A DNA stretch of 64,000 nt from Gemmatimonadaceae bacterium (GTDB lineage: Bacteria; Gemmatimonadota; Gemmatimonadetes; Gemmatimonadales; Gemmatimonadaceae). Shown one piece after another: positions 10,161-18,584 of this stretch. How positions within the stretch are numbered: position 1 is the stretch's first letter; each line of letters starts with the position of its first letter. The notes beneath the pieces were generated by a model that worked only from the letters and a program-made list of their open reading frames with translations, was not told where the DNA came from and made no database searches. The stretch lies in the NCBI GenBank assembly GCA_025928335.1, contig JAICJQ010000003.1, positions 16,970 through 80,969 on the forward strand. The letters are read 5' to 3'. The position numbers and the translations under genes were made by a program.

Positions 10161-11318
10161 TTATGGCGCTTTGTGTTCGATTACGAGCAGGCCGGCAACC
10201 CCCCCGAACTCATCGGTGATCGGCGGAAGCCCCGGCGGGACCATCCAACGTTCGCCGTTGACCCGAACGTTGATCTGATGTGTTCCGGAAGGAATGGGCA
10301 GCGAGACCACCCACCTTCCACCGCTGGCGCGGGAAAGTGGAACAGGACGCCAGCTCGTAAAGTCACCGCTCACCTCAACCGAACGGGCGTCGGGCGCATG
10401 GACCTCTAGCTGCACTTGCCCACCGTCGGTCGGCAGTGTGCGGAAGCTGAGTGAAGCCTCTCTGTTGGCGCCGTTCGCTGGAGCCGCGCCACTCGCGTCT
10501 GCCGATCGACTAGACTCGACCGCCGGCGGAGACGAACGAATTCGAAGGCTCAGCGTCACGAAACGTCCACCCGGGAAACCTTGGGTCAGGTCGATCGGAT
10601 AAGTCCCACCACTCAATACGACGCCGACGTTCGGCGCCACCCACGCTGTTGTCGCCACGCTTCCCCACCGTCGCCCCGAACCGCCCACCACCGCGCCGGT
10701 CGCACCGGCGCGAAACCCAATCTCCCCGCCGAGTTCCACAACGGATCTAGACCAGTGCATCGACAGTTGTGAATCGGTGTATCGGACGGTGTCGGCAACC
10801 GACGTCGGCGTCGTCGATGCGACGAGCGTTACATTGTCGGCCTTGAACCAGCCGGCGAGCTCGGCGTTGAGCACGTTTCGCCAGGTCTGCCCGTCCCACG
10901 TCCGGCCCATGCCGCCGCCGAGCCAGGCGCCGCTATGATCGGCCATCAAATGCCCGCGAAAACCGCCGAGTGCTTGTCCTGTCCGGGTGCCATCCTGGTG
11001 AGCGCTCGCGCCCGCCGTTCCTTCGAGCTCCGCGACGAATAGTCCGGCCGCATGCGAAAAGACGGACGCGTTCATCGCGCCTTGGGAGCTCAGACCACTC
11101 GCGAAGCGTGAAACAGTTGCCGCACCACCGAGCGTCGCTCGTGGCCATTCGATGGCGAGGGCGGGGCTAACCGAGCCGCCATTCGCGGTGAGACTGTCCG
11201 CGTAACGCATCGCGGCGCCGCCGATGTCCACGCTCGAGCTGATGCGTTGTGCCCAGGCTGCCGGCGCCAGGGCGACGCTGAGAAGGGTTTGGCGCGCGAC
11301 GGCGCCCCACCGAATCAC
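10161..11318 (-). CDS. Exported, barrel-like protein with C-terminal CBM48 (glycogen-binding/AMPK-beta-like) domain
   Basis: GTG start at 11318 overlapping previous stop (GTGA); signal peptide TLLSVALAPAAWAQ; alternating beta-strand middle; C-term VQLEVHAPDARSVEVSGDFTSWRPVPLSRASGGRWVVSLPIPSGTHQINVRVNGERWMVPPGLPP. Confidence 0.8.
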   Translation of the reverse strand: MIRWGAVARQTLLSVALAPAAWAQRISSSVDIGGAAMRYADSLTANGGSVSPALAIEWPRATLGGAATVSRFASGLSSQGAMNASVFSHAAGLFVAELEGTAGASAHQDGTRTGQALGGFRGHLMADHSGAWLGGGMGRTWDGQTWRNVLNAELAGWFKADNVTLVASTTPTSVADTVRYTDSQLSMHWSRSVVELGGEIGFRAGATGAVVGGSGRRWGSVATTAWVAPNVGVVLSGGTYPIDLTQGFPGGRFVTLSLRIRSSPPAVESSRSADASGAAPANGANREASLSFRTLPTDGGQVQLEVHAPDARSVEVSGDFTSWRPVPLSRASGGRWVVSLPIPSGTHQINVRVNGERWMVPPGLPPITDEFGGVAGLLVIEHKAP

Positions 11319-11902
11319 GACGCGCCGATGCTCGCCGGCGCGACCAGAAGCACGGAGCTCTCCGTGCCGAATTCGTCGGAGGCCGCGATCGACGCGGGAT
11401 CGACGACCCAACGCTTGCCGTCCACAATGAACGCGTACTCGTGGCGCCCCGGTGAAAGCGGCAGCGACACGGACCATACCCCCGGCTTCGACGCGATGTT
11501 GAGTGGCGTCTCATCGCGGCTCCACCCGTTGAAATCTCCGACGACGGAAACGCTGCGCGCCGTGGAATCCACCAACACGAAGCGCACGAATTCCACCGTA
11601 TCACGCGTCGCGCTGAGGGTCGGCTGCCCGCGTCGCGCGACCACGAGGGTCGATGCTGCCGCGGCGAGCGCGATGCCCGCAGCCATGGCGAGCGCCGTGA
11701 GCGGGGATGCAACGAAAACGCGTCCGGTCATCCACCAATTTCGCCGCGCTGACGTTGCCTGTCGGCGCGCGATTTCGGCCCGCGCCTGCGCCATCAGCCT
11801 TGCCTCGAAATTCGGCGCAAGCACCTCCGGCGAGCGCATCGCCGCAATGACACGTTCGTCGAGTCCCGTGTCCCGGTTCTCGTCGTCTCGTCTCTCACTC
11901 AT
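11315..11902 (-). CDS. Single-TM protein with extracytoplasmic CBM48 domain; candidate anti-sigma factor
   Basis: N-terminal charged segment, TM VASPLTALAMAAGIALAAAASTLVVA, then VRFVLVDSTARSVSVVGDFNGWSRDETPLNI...PGRHEYAFIVDGKRWVVDP; overlaps ECF sigma stop. Confidence 0.8.
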   Translation of the reverse strand: MSERRDDENRDTGLDERVIAAMRSPEVLAPNFEARLMAQARAEIARRQATSARRNWWMTGRVFVASPLTALAMAAGIALAAAASTLVVARRGQPTLSATRDTVEFVRFVLVDSTARSVSVVGDFNGWSRDETPLNIASKPGVWSVSLPLSPGRHEYAFIVDGKRWVVDPASIAASDEFGTESSVLLVAPASIGAS

Positions 11903-12434
11903 GGTAGACTCCCTCGAGCAATTCGCGCAGCCGCTCGCACGCCCGGCTCACTCTCATCTTGAGCGCCGAAACACCGACGCCGGTGATTTCCGCTATCTGG
12001 TCGTAGCTCAGCTCTTCGACGTGCTTTAGCACGAAGGCCTCGCGCTGATCCGCCGGCAGGCACTCCAATGCCCTCCGTATCTCATCCCGCAACGCCACGT
12101 CCGGCTCGGCCACCTGAAGCGCCGCCAACGTCTCACTGGGGTCATCAACGAATCGATTGTCGCGTAGCGCACGACGGGTCGTGAACGTTCTGCATTCGTT
12201 GACGACGATCTGGTACAGCCACGCACCAAAACGATCGGGGTTCTTGCACGAACCGATGTTCCGAAATGCGCGCATCCAAACGCTCTGCATCACGTCGTCC
12301 GCGTCGAGCGTGCTGCCCGTCATGCGCACGGCGAATCGCGTGTAGGCATCGCGATAGCGCGCGACCAACGCCCCGAACGCGGCGACATCACCTGCGCGGA
12401 CCCCGCTGACGAGCTCTCGATCCGGTTGACTCAT
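11895..12434 (-). CDS. ECF RNA polymerase sigma factor
   Basis: TLDADDVMQSVWMRAFRNIG and LPADQREAFVLKHVEELSYDQIAEITGVGVSALKMRVSRACERLRELL; start refined to 12434. Confidence 0.92.
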   Translation of the reverse strand: MSQPDRELVSGVRAGDVAAFGALVARYRDAYTRFAVRMTGSTLDADDVMQSVWMRAFRNIGSCKNPDRFGAWLYQIVVNECRTFTTRRALRDNRFVDDPSETLAALQVAEPDVALRDEIRRALECLPADQREAFVLKHVEELSYDQIAEITGVGVSALKMRVSRACERLRELLEGVYHE

Positions 12435-12443
12435 GACCCTCAC

Positions 12444-12449
12444 ACTATA
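12444..12449 (-). promoter_or_regulatory. Candidate -10 element (TATAGT) for the ECF/CBM48 operon
   Basis: Minus-strand GGTATAGTGTGAGGGTCATG; about 10 bp before the ATG at 12434, implying a very short leader. Confidence 0.45.
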
Positions 12450-12482
12450 CCGACTGCTGACGTCGCCTGGCCGGTCACAGGG

Positions 12483-12498
12483 TGTGACCTGAATCACA
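12483..12498. promoter_or_regulatory. CRP/FNR-superfamily-like operator TGTGA-N6-TCACA
   Basis: TGTGACCTGAATCACA read directly; matches the CRP consensus half-sites exactly; lies between divergent operons. Confidence 0.6.
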
Positions 12499-12577
12499 CT
12501 CGGCGAATCCGAACCGCGTGGATTTGCGCTCGCGCGGTTGGACTGGTACCCTCGTGCGACTCTCGCGCCACGACGGA

Positions 12578-13891
12578 ATGTCCTCACTCGCCGAACGCAC
12601 GCCCCCCGCGAACAGATACGATCCTGCGGCCTCGCAAGATGATTCGCGGCCCTGGTACCGACAACTTACATCAGTGCAACGCCGCGTACTCCTCGCGGCA
12701 ATGCTCGGGTGGATGTTCGACTCGATGGACTTCCTTATCTATGTCCTCGCCATCGGTCGGCTCAAGAGCTATTTCGGGTTCGGCGACGCGACAGCCGGCC
12801 TTCTCGGCACGCTCACCCTGCTGAGCGCGGCGGCGGGCGGTCTCTCGTTCGGAGTCATCGCCGACAAGATCGGCCGGGTGCGCGCGCTCAACTTCACGAT
12901 TCTCATCTTTTCAATCTGCTCGCTCGGCGCGGCGACGGCGCAGAGTGTCGTACAGCTCGCCATTTGGCGCACGCTGCTCGGCATCGGGATGGGCGGCGAG
13001 TGGGCATCCGGCGCGGTCCTGGTCGCCGAGACGGTGCCGGCTCGACTTCGCAACAAGGCGACGAGTGCCATGCAGTCCACGTGGGCGATCGGCGCGATCC
13101 TCGCCGCGGTGCTCGCCGGTCTCGTGCTCGACGTGCTTCCGTTCGGCGAAAATGGCTGGCGCGTTCTGTTCGCGATCGGCGCATTGCCCGCCCTGCTCAC
13201 GCTCTGGATGCGCCGGAGCATCGAGGAGCCGGAGATGTGGAAGCAAACGCGCGCCTCGGCCACCCCGAAGTCGAATCCGTACGCCGTGTTGTTCGGCCCG
13301 GAGCTGCGCAAGCGAACGCTGCTCGCGTGTCTGCTCGCGTCGTTGCTGCAGTTCGCCTACTGGGGCCTCTTCTTCTGGCTCCCGAATTTGCTCGCCACGC
13401 CGATTGACAAGGGCGGCGCCGGAATGAGTGTCGTCAAATCCACCGGCTGGCTCATTCCGATCCAGGCGGGCGCGTTCATCGGCTACCTGTCATTCGGACC
13501 ACTCGCCGATCGCTTGGGTCGCCGGCGCGTCTTCGCCGGATTCCTCGTTCTGGCGGCGATTCTCGTCCCGATTTACGGACGCGTCGTCCATAGCCCGACG
13601 ACACTTCTGCTGCTCAGCCCCGTTTTGGGCTGTGTCGGACACGCGTATTGGAGCATGCTCGCGCCATTCTTCTCCGAGCTCTTTCCCACCAATGCGCGAG
13701 CCAGTGGGCAAGGGCTTGGCTACAACTCCGGCCGGTTGATGGGCGCGCTCGCGCCGTACGTCATCGGCGTGCTCGCGACGCTTCCGTCGGTCGGCATCGC
13801 ATCGGCGTTGGGCGTGACGTCGGCGTTTTATCTCGGGGCGGCGGCGCTCATTTTCGCTTTCCCCGATCGAAGCCGCGCGCCGCTCGATTAG
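12578..13891 (+). CDS. MFS transporter (sugar/aromatic acid:H+ symporter-like)
   Basis: 12 TM pattern, FGVIADKIGRVRALNFTILIFSICS, SFGPLADRLGRRRVFAGFLVL; start could be the GTG at 12518. Confidence 0.88.
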   Translation: MSSLAERTPPANRYDPAASQDDSRPWYRQLTSVQRRVLLAAMLGWMFDSMDFLIYVLAIGRLKSYFGFGDATAGLLGTLTLLSAAAGGLSFGVIADKIGRVRALNFTILIFSICSLGAATAQSVVQLAIWRTLLGIGMGGEWASGAVLVAETVPARLRNKATSAMQSTWAIGAILAAVLAGLVLDVLPFGENGWRVLFAIGALPALLTLWMRRSIEEPEMWKQTRASATPKSNPYAVLFGPELRKRTLLACLLASLLQFAYWGLFFWLPNLLATPIDKGGAGMSVVKSTGWLIPIQAGAFIGYLSFGPLADRLGRRRVFAGFLVLAAILVPIYGRVVHSPTTLLLLSPVLGCVGHAYWSMLAPFFSELFPTNARASGQGLGYNSGRLMGALAPYVIGVLATLPSVGIASALGVTSAFYLGAAALIFAFPDRSRAPLD

Positions 13892-14307
13892 TCGGGAATC
13901 GCCGCGCCTTCGGCGAGCATCAGCTGGATTTGATAGCGCGAGAACTCCTCGCCGAACCGATCGTCGTCGGAGTCGTCGAAAACTTCTGCCTCCCTGGCGG
14001 ACATCCATTCCCGAATGAGCGCTGCGTCGTGCTCGACCGACGCCTCGAGCTCCTCATCCAGGGGTTCGCCGAAATCCGCGTCATCATCGAGGATGTCGGC
14101 GTCCAGATCGTAGACGGTCAGCCATTCGGTTGGAATGACGTTGCCGCCCGCGTCGCGCAGCTGAAGCGAGTGATCGGTCGTCGGGACAAATTCTTCGGTC
14201 CCGGGAGTCGGAATGAAGTTTCCGGAGCGGTAGCGGGCGTCCACCCGCTCACTGGCGAGATCGGTTTCGCCGATCAATCGATCGCCCTGCCACACCGTGT
14301 ATGACAC
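13888..14307 (-). CDS. Conserved-looking acidic hypothetical protein
   Basis: GTG start with a GGAGG SD 7 nt upstream; MSYTVWQGDRLIGETDLASERVDARYRSGNFIPTPGTEEF..., strongly acidic C-terminal half. Confidence 0.65.
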   Translation of the reverse strand: MSYTVWQGDRLIGETDLASERVDARYRSGNFIPTPGTEEFVPTTDHSLQLRDAGGNVIPTEWLTVYDLDADILDDDADFGEPLDEELEASVEHDAALIREWMSAREAEVFDDSDDDRFGEEFSRYQIQLMLAEGAAIPD

Positions 14308-14312
14308 GCAAA

Positions 14313-14337
14313 GGCCTCCGCCATGAATGCGGAGGCC
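14313..14337 (-). promoter_or_regulatory. Hairpin sequestering the Shine-Dalgarno of the 14307 gene (or weak terminator of the upstream gene)
   Basis: Minus-strand GGCCTCCGC-ATTCATG-GCGGAGGCC then TTTGC-GTG; perfect 9 bp stem containing GGAGG. Confidence 0.6.
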
Positions 14338-14401
14338 AACGTACGATGTCAGCGAAAAGGAGCGTCGTCGTTCGATTGCACGCGGGACGGAAACCGCGCG
14401 A

Positions 14402-14836
14402 TCACTTCGCGGCGGCGATGCACTCGATCTCCACCTTCGCCGCGCTGCTGACGAGTGCCGCGACGACGACGGTGGAACGAGCCGGCGGCTCTTTTGGAAA
14501 GAACTGGGTGTAGGCCGAGTTCATCCCCTGAAAGTCCTTCACATCGGTGAGGAACACGGTGCATTTGAGAACATTCGCCATGCTGCTCCCACCCGCTTCG
14601 ACGACCTTTTGCACGTTCTCCAACGCGCGTTTGGTTTGGCCCACAATCGAACTATCCGGGTCGGTGCGGGAGACACCGAGCTGACCCGATGTATAAATGA
14701 CATTACCGGCACGCGTGCCGGGCGAAAGTGTGGCGCTCACTTGCTGGCCTTGGCCTACGACAACCTGCTTCTGCGCGCCGGCAACTGACGGCGCGGCGAT
14801 GACAGCGGCGAGGAGCGACACGGTGGCGATGCGCAT
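14402..14836 (-). CDS. RidA/YjgF-family protein with N-terminal signal peptide
   Basis: MRIATVSLLAAVIAAPSVAGAQ then SPGTRAGNVIYTSGQLGV...NVLKCTVFLTDVKDFQGMNSAY...PPARSTVVVAAL; start refined. Confidence 0.88.
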   Translation of the reverse strand: MRIATVSLLAAVIAAPSVAGAQKQVVVGQGQQVSATLSPGTRAGNVIYTSGQLGVSRTDPDSSIVGQTKRALENVQKVVEAGGSSMANVLKCTVFLTDVKDFQGMNSAYTQFFPKEPPARSTVVVAALVSSAAKVEIECIAAAK

Positions 14837-14978
14837 TGGAACCTCGAGTGGGAGTCGAAAATTGAGCAGGTGAGAATCTCGGTGCGTAATGGAAAAAGGG
14901 CTAGGGATTGAAGGCCTGCGGCGTCGCGCCGATCTCGGTCTCGCCAAACCCGGCGACCATGCTCAGTTTTCTCTGACA

Positions 14979-17900
14979 ATGACCGATCTGCGCGACGAGT
15001 TGCAGCGTACCCTCGGCGACACCTACACCCTCGAGCGCGAGCTCGGCGGCGGCGGCATGTCGCGCGTGTTCGTCGCCGAAGACAACGCTCTCGGACGCAA
15101 GGTCGTGGTGAAAGTGCTCTCGCCGGATCTTACCGCCGGCGTGAACGTCGACCGGTTCAAGCGCGAGATCCAGCTCGCCGCGCGCCTGCTCCAGGCGCAA
15201 ATCGTCCCCGTGCTTGCGGCCGGCGAGCTCGCTGGCGTGCCGTACTACACGATGCCGTTCGTCGAGGGCGAGTCGCTGCGGGCGAGACTCGCGCGAACGG
15301 GCGCGCTCCCGATTCCGGAGGTCGTCAGCATCCTGCGCGACGTCACTCGCGCGCTCGCCTACGCGCACGAGCGCGGTGTGGTTCACCGTGACATCAAGCC
15401 GGATAACGTGCTGCTCTCCGGCGGCACCGCTGTGGTGACGGATTTCGGCATCGCGAAAGCACTCACCGCGGCAAAGAACGACGCGCCGTCCGCGGACGTG
15501 TCGCTGACGCAGTTCGGCACGTCGGTCGGCACGCCCGCCTACATCTCGCCGGAGCAGGCTGCCGGTGATCCGAACGTCGATCATCGGGCCGACATCTACT
15601 CGCTCGGTTGCATGGCGTACGAGCTGCTGACCGGACAGCCGCCCTTCGCCGGTCGTTCGCCGCAGCGAACGTTGGCCGCGCATCTGACGGAGACCCCACG
15701 TCCAATCGAAGAGATCCGTCCCGATGTGCCGCCCGCCCTCGGCGCGCTCGTCATGCGCTGTCTCGAGAAGGAGCCCTCGGCGCGACCCCAATCGGCCGCT
15801 GAGATCGGAGCGTCTCTCGACGGCGTTCCGAGTGGCGCATCGAGCGCGGCGCAACTGACCGGCCCGGGCGCGACGACGCGCGCATTCCTGTGGTACGCCG
15901 TGGCACTCGCCGCGGTCGCGATCGTGGCCAAAGCGGCGGTGGTCGGAATCGGGGTGCCCGACTGGGTATTCACCGGTGCCGTCGGACTCATGGTGCTGGT
16001 GCTCGTGCTCGTCGTGGTGGCGGCATGGACGCATCGAACGACGCGACACGTCACGGGGCAGACGCCGGTGCGAACCCCCGCGTCCGCCGCGACGCAGAGC
16101 ACCATGACCACCGTCGCGTTGCGGGCGAATCGGTATCTCACATGGCGCCGGGTCTTCCGCGCGTCGGCGATCGCGGTCCTTTCGTTCGCCATCGCCGTCA
16201 TCGGCGTCATGGTGCTGCGTGGCTTCGGCGTCGGGCCGGCCGCGTCACTGCTCGCCGCTGGACGCCTTCATGGGCGCGAGCGACTACTCATCACTGACTT
16301 CGCCGCCGGCAAGGACTCGTCGCTCTCGCACGTCGTGACAGAAGCGGTGCGCACGAATCTCAGCCAGTCCAAGGCGGTCTCGATCATGCCGCCGACGGCC
16401 ATCGCCGCGGCGCTGCAGCGCATGCAGCGCCCGGCGTCAGGCCCGATCGACGTCGCGCTCGGCCGGGAGATCGCGCTCCGCGAAGGAGTGAAGGCGCTCG
16501 TCGGGGGAAGCGTCACCCCACTCGGGTCCGGCTACGTCGTCTCGATCCGTCTGATCTCGACGGATTCGGGCAACGACCTCGCGGCGTTTCAGAAAACTGT
16601 GAACGGGACGAGCGAGTTGCTCGACGCGATCGATCAGCTGACTCGCAAGCTTCGCGGCCGGATCGGCGAATCGTTGAAGTCGGTGCGCGAGGCGCCGGCG
16701 CTCGATCAAGTCACGACGAGCTCTCTCGAGGCGCTGCGATTGTACGCGGAAGCGTCGCGCGCATCGGATCTCGAGGGCGACTACGTGAAGACGGAAAAGC
16801 TCTTGCGCCAGGCCGTGGCGCGCGACACGACGTTCGCGATGGCCTACCGGAAACTCGGCGTCACGCTGAGTAATCTCGGACTGTCGCGCGCGTCGATCGA
16901 CAGCGCGCTGTCCCGCGCCTATCAATATCGCGATCGTCTGCCTGAGCGCGAACGTTACGTCACGATCGCGACGTACTTTCAAACCGGACCCGGCTTCGAC
17001 CGGCAGAAGGCGGCCGAGGCGTGGCAGCAGGCGCTTGGCATCGATAGCACCGAAGTCGCGGCGCTCGTCAACCTCGCCAACAATTACCGGAGCCGCCGAC
17101 AATTCGCCCGCGCCGAGTCGTTGTACGCGAGCGTGAACAACTCGGCTCGCGCTTCGCAGATCAGTTGGGGCAATTACGCCGGCACCTTGATGGCCGATGG
17201 CAAAGTTGCCGCCGCGGACTCGGCGTACGCGGAAGTGCGCCGCCGCTTTCCGAACGCGCAATCGGGCCAGGTGGCTCCCGGCGTGATGATGTACCAGCGC
17301 GGCCAGTTCGACTCGGTCGAAGCATTCTGGCGCGCGCGCAGCACGAGCTCCAACACGATCACGAAACTCAATGGCTTGGCCAACCTCGTGAGTACGACGA
17401 TGCTCCGCGGCCGGCTGCGCGAGGCACAACGGTTCGCGGTTGAGGCGCGCGCCGTCAACGAAGCGCGGGGCGTGCCGAAGAATCCGCTCGCCGACTCGAT
17501 CAATTCGGCGACTGTGCAACTCTGGTACTTCGACAATCGCGACGCCGCGGCCCGAGCGCTCGACGTCGCGCTCGCGCAAGCGCCGCTTCGCAACTTGCCG
17601 GTCGAGCAGCGGCCGTACTTCACGCTCGCCACACTGTATGCGATGGCCGGCCGCGTCGATCGGGCGAAGTCTCTCCTCGCGCAGGTCGAATCCGACATGC
17701 ACGGGACGTCGATGCTCAAGGTGGAAGAGCCGTCGCGTCATGCGGCGTTGGCCGAGATCGCGATCAGCGAGCACCGCCCGCTCGACGCCGTGCGGGAGAT
17801 CTGGAGGGCGGATTCCCTTCCCGACGGACCAGTCGGCGATTGCGTCCATTGCGTGGACCTGGACCTCGGCCGCGCCTTCGACCTCGCCAACAAACCGGAT

Positions 17901-18149
17901 TCGGCGATCGCGCATTGGGAGGCCTATTTGAACTATCCAACGCACGAATCCAACCGTGACGCGGTCTTGCTTCCCGGCATCCACAAGCGGCTCGGGGAGC
18001 TGTATGAGGCGAAGGGCGAGACGCCGAAAGCGATCTCCCACTACATGGCGTTCATCAACTTGTGGAAGAACGCGGACAAGGAATTGCAGCCGCGGGTCGC
18101 CGAGGCGAGAACGCGGGTGGCGGCGTTGCAGAAGACGGTGGCGAGATAG
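14979..18149 (+). CDS. Ser/Thr protein kinase with TM segments and TPR-like C-terminal region
   Basis: Kinase motifs HRDIKPDNVLL, VTDFGIAKAL, GTPAYISPEQAAGD; two TM regions; repeated TPR-like segments. Confidence 0.93.
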   Translation: MTDLRDELQRTLGDTYTLERELGGGGMSRVFVAEDNALGRKVVVKVLSPDLTAGVNVDRFKREIQLAARLLQAQIVPVLAAGELAGVPYYTMPFVEGESLRARLARTGALPIPEVVSILRDVTRALAYAHERGVVHRDIKPDNVLLSGGTAVVTDFGIAKALTAAKNDAPSADVSLTQFGTSVGTPAYISPEQAAGDPNVDHRADIYSLGCMAYELLTGQPPFAGRSPQRTLAAHLTETPRPIEEIRPDVPPALGALVMRCLEKEPSARPQSAAEIGASLDGVPSGASSAAQLTGPGATTRAFLWYAVALAAVAIVAKAAVVGIGVPDWVFTGAVGLMVLVLVLVVVAAWTHRTTRHVTGQTPVRTPASAATQSTMTTVALRANRYLTWRRVFRASAIAVLSFAIAVIGVMVLRGFGVGPAASLLAAGRLHGRERLLITDFAAGKDSSLSHVVTEAVRTNLSQSKAVSIMPPTAIAAALQRMQRPASGPIDVALGREIALREGVKALVGGSVTPLGSGYVVSIRLISTDSGNDLAAFQKTVNGTSELLDAIDQLTRKLRGRIGESLKSVREAPALDQVTTSSLEALRLYAEASRASDLEGDYVKTEKLLRQAVARDTTFAMAYRKLGVTLSNLGLSRASIDSALSRAYQYRDRLPERERYVTIATYFQTGPGFDRQKAAEAWQQALGIDSTEVAALVNLANNYRSRRQFARAESLYASVNNSARASQISWGNYAGTLMADGKVAAADSAYAEVRRRFPNAQSGQVAPGVMMYQRGQFDSVEAFWRARSTSSNTITKLNGLANLVSTTMLRGRLREAQRFAVEARAVNEARGVPKNPLADSINSATVQLWYFDNRDAAARALDVALAQAPLRNLPVEQRPYFTLATLYAMAGRVDRAKSLLAQVESDMHGTSMLKVEEPSRHAALAEIAISEHRPLDAVREIWRADSLPDGPVGDCVHCVDLDLGRAFDLANKPDSAIAHWEAYLNYPTHESNRDAVLLPGIHKRLGELYEAKGETPKAISHYMAFINLWKNADKELQPRVAEARTRVAALQKTVAR

Positions 18150-18170
18150 CGGAGGCTCGCTCCCCCGTTT

Positions 18171-18220
18171 CCCCTTGCACTTCTACAAGACGCACTATAC
18201 CCTTGTAGAAGTGCAAGGGG
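18171..18220. promoter_or_regulatory. 19-bp perfect inverted repeat (12-nt spacer) upstream of padR; operator and/or hairpin
   Basis: CCCCTTGCACTTCTACAAG-ACGCACTATACC-CTTGTAGAAGTGCAAGGGG read directly; TTGCAC/TATACC promoter-like elements embedded. Confidence 0.8.
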
Positions 18221-18227
18221 AACCTCA

Positions 18228-18557
18228 ATGGACGAACGCCTCGATCTCCCACAAGGCACGCTCGACCTCCTCATCCTCAAGGCCGTATCGCTCACACCGA
18301 TGCACGGATGGGCGATATCGGAGAGGATCAATCAGGTCTCGCGCGCTTCGCTGCAGATTCCGCAGGGATCGCTTTACCCTGCCCTCCACCGCCTCGAGCG
18401 GCGTGGATGGATTCGCGCCGAGTGGGGCGCGTCGGACAACAACCGCAAAGCGAAGTTTTACGAGCTGACTCGCGCCGGTCGCAAGCAGCTTGACGCGGAA
18501 TCCGACGCCTGGGCGCGACTGACCAAAGCCGTCGCCCTCGTCCTCGATATGGGCTGA
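18228..18557 (+). CDS. PadR-family transcriptional regulator
   Basis: LDLPQGTLDLLILKAVSLTPMHGWAISERI...GSLYPALHRLERRGWIRAEWG. Confidence 0.95.
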   Translation: MDERLDLPQGTLDLLILKAVSLTPMHGWAISERINQVSRASLQIPQGSLYPALHRLERRGWIRAEWGASDNNRKAKFYELTRAGRKQLDAESDAWARLTKAVALVLDMG

Positions 18558-18584
18558 TCACCCGTCAGCGGCCGGAGGATCGAA

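Noticed and set aside
16437-18041. 534-aa minus-strand ORF antisense to the kinase-TPR gene
   Set aside because: Shadow ORF; composition is Arg-rich with no recognisable motif.
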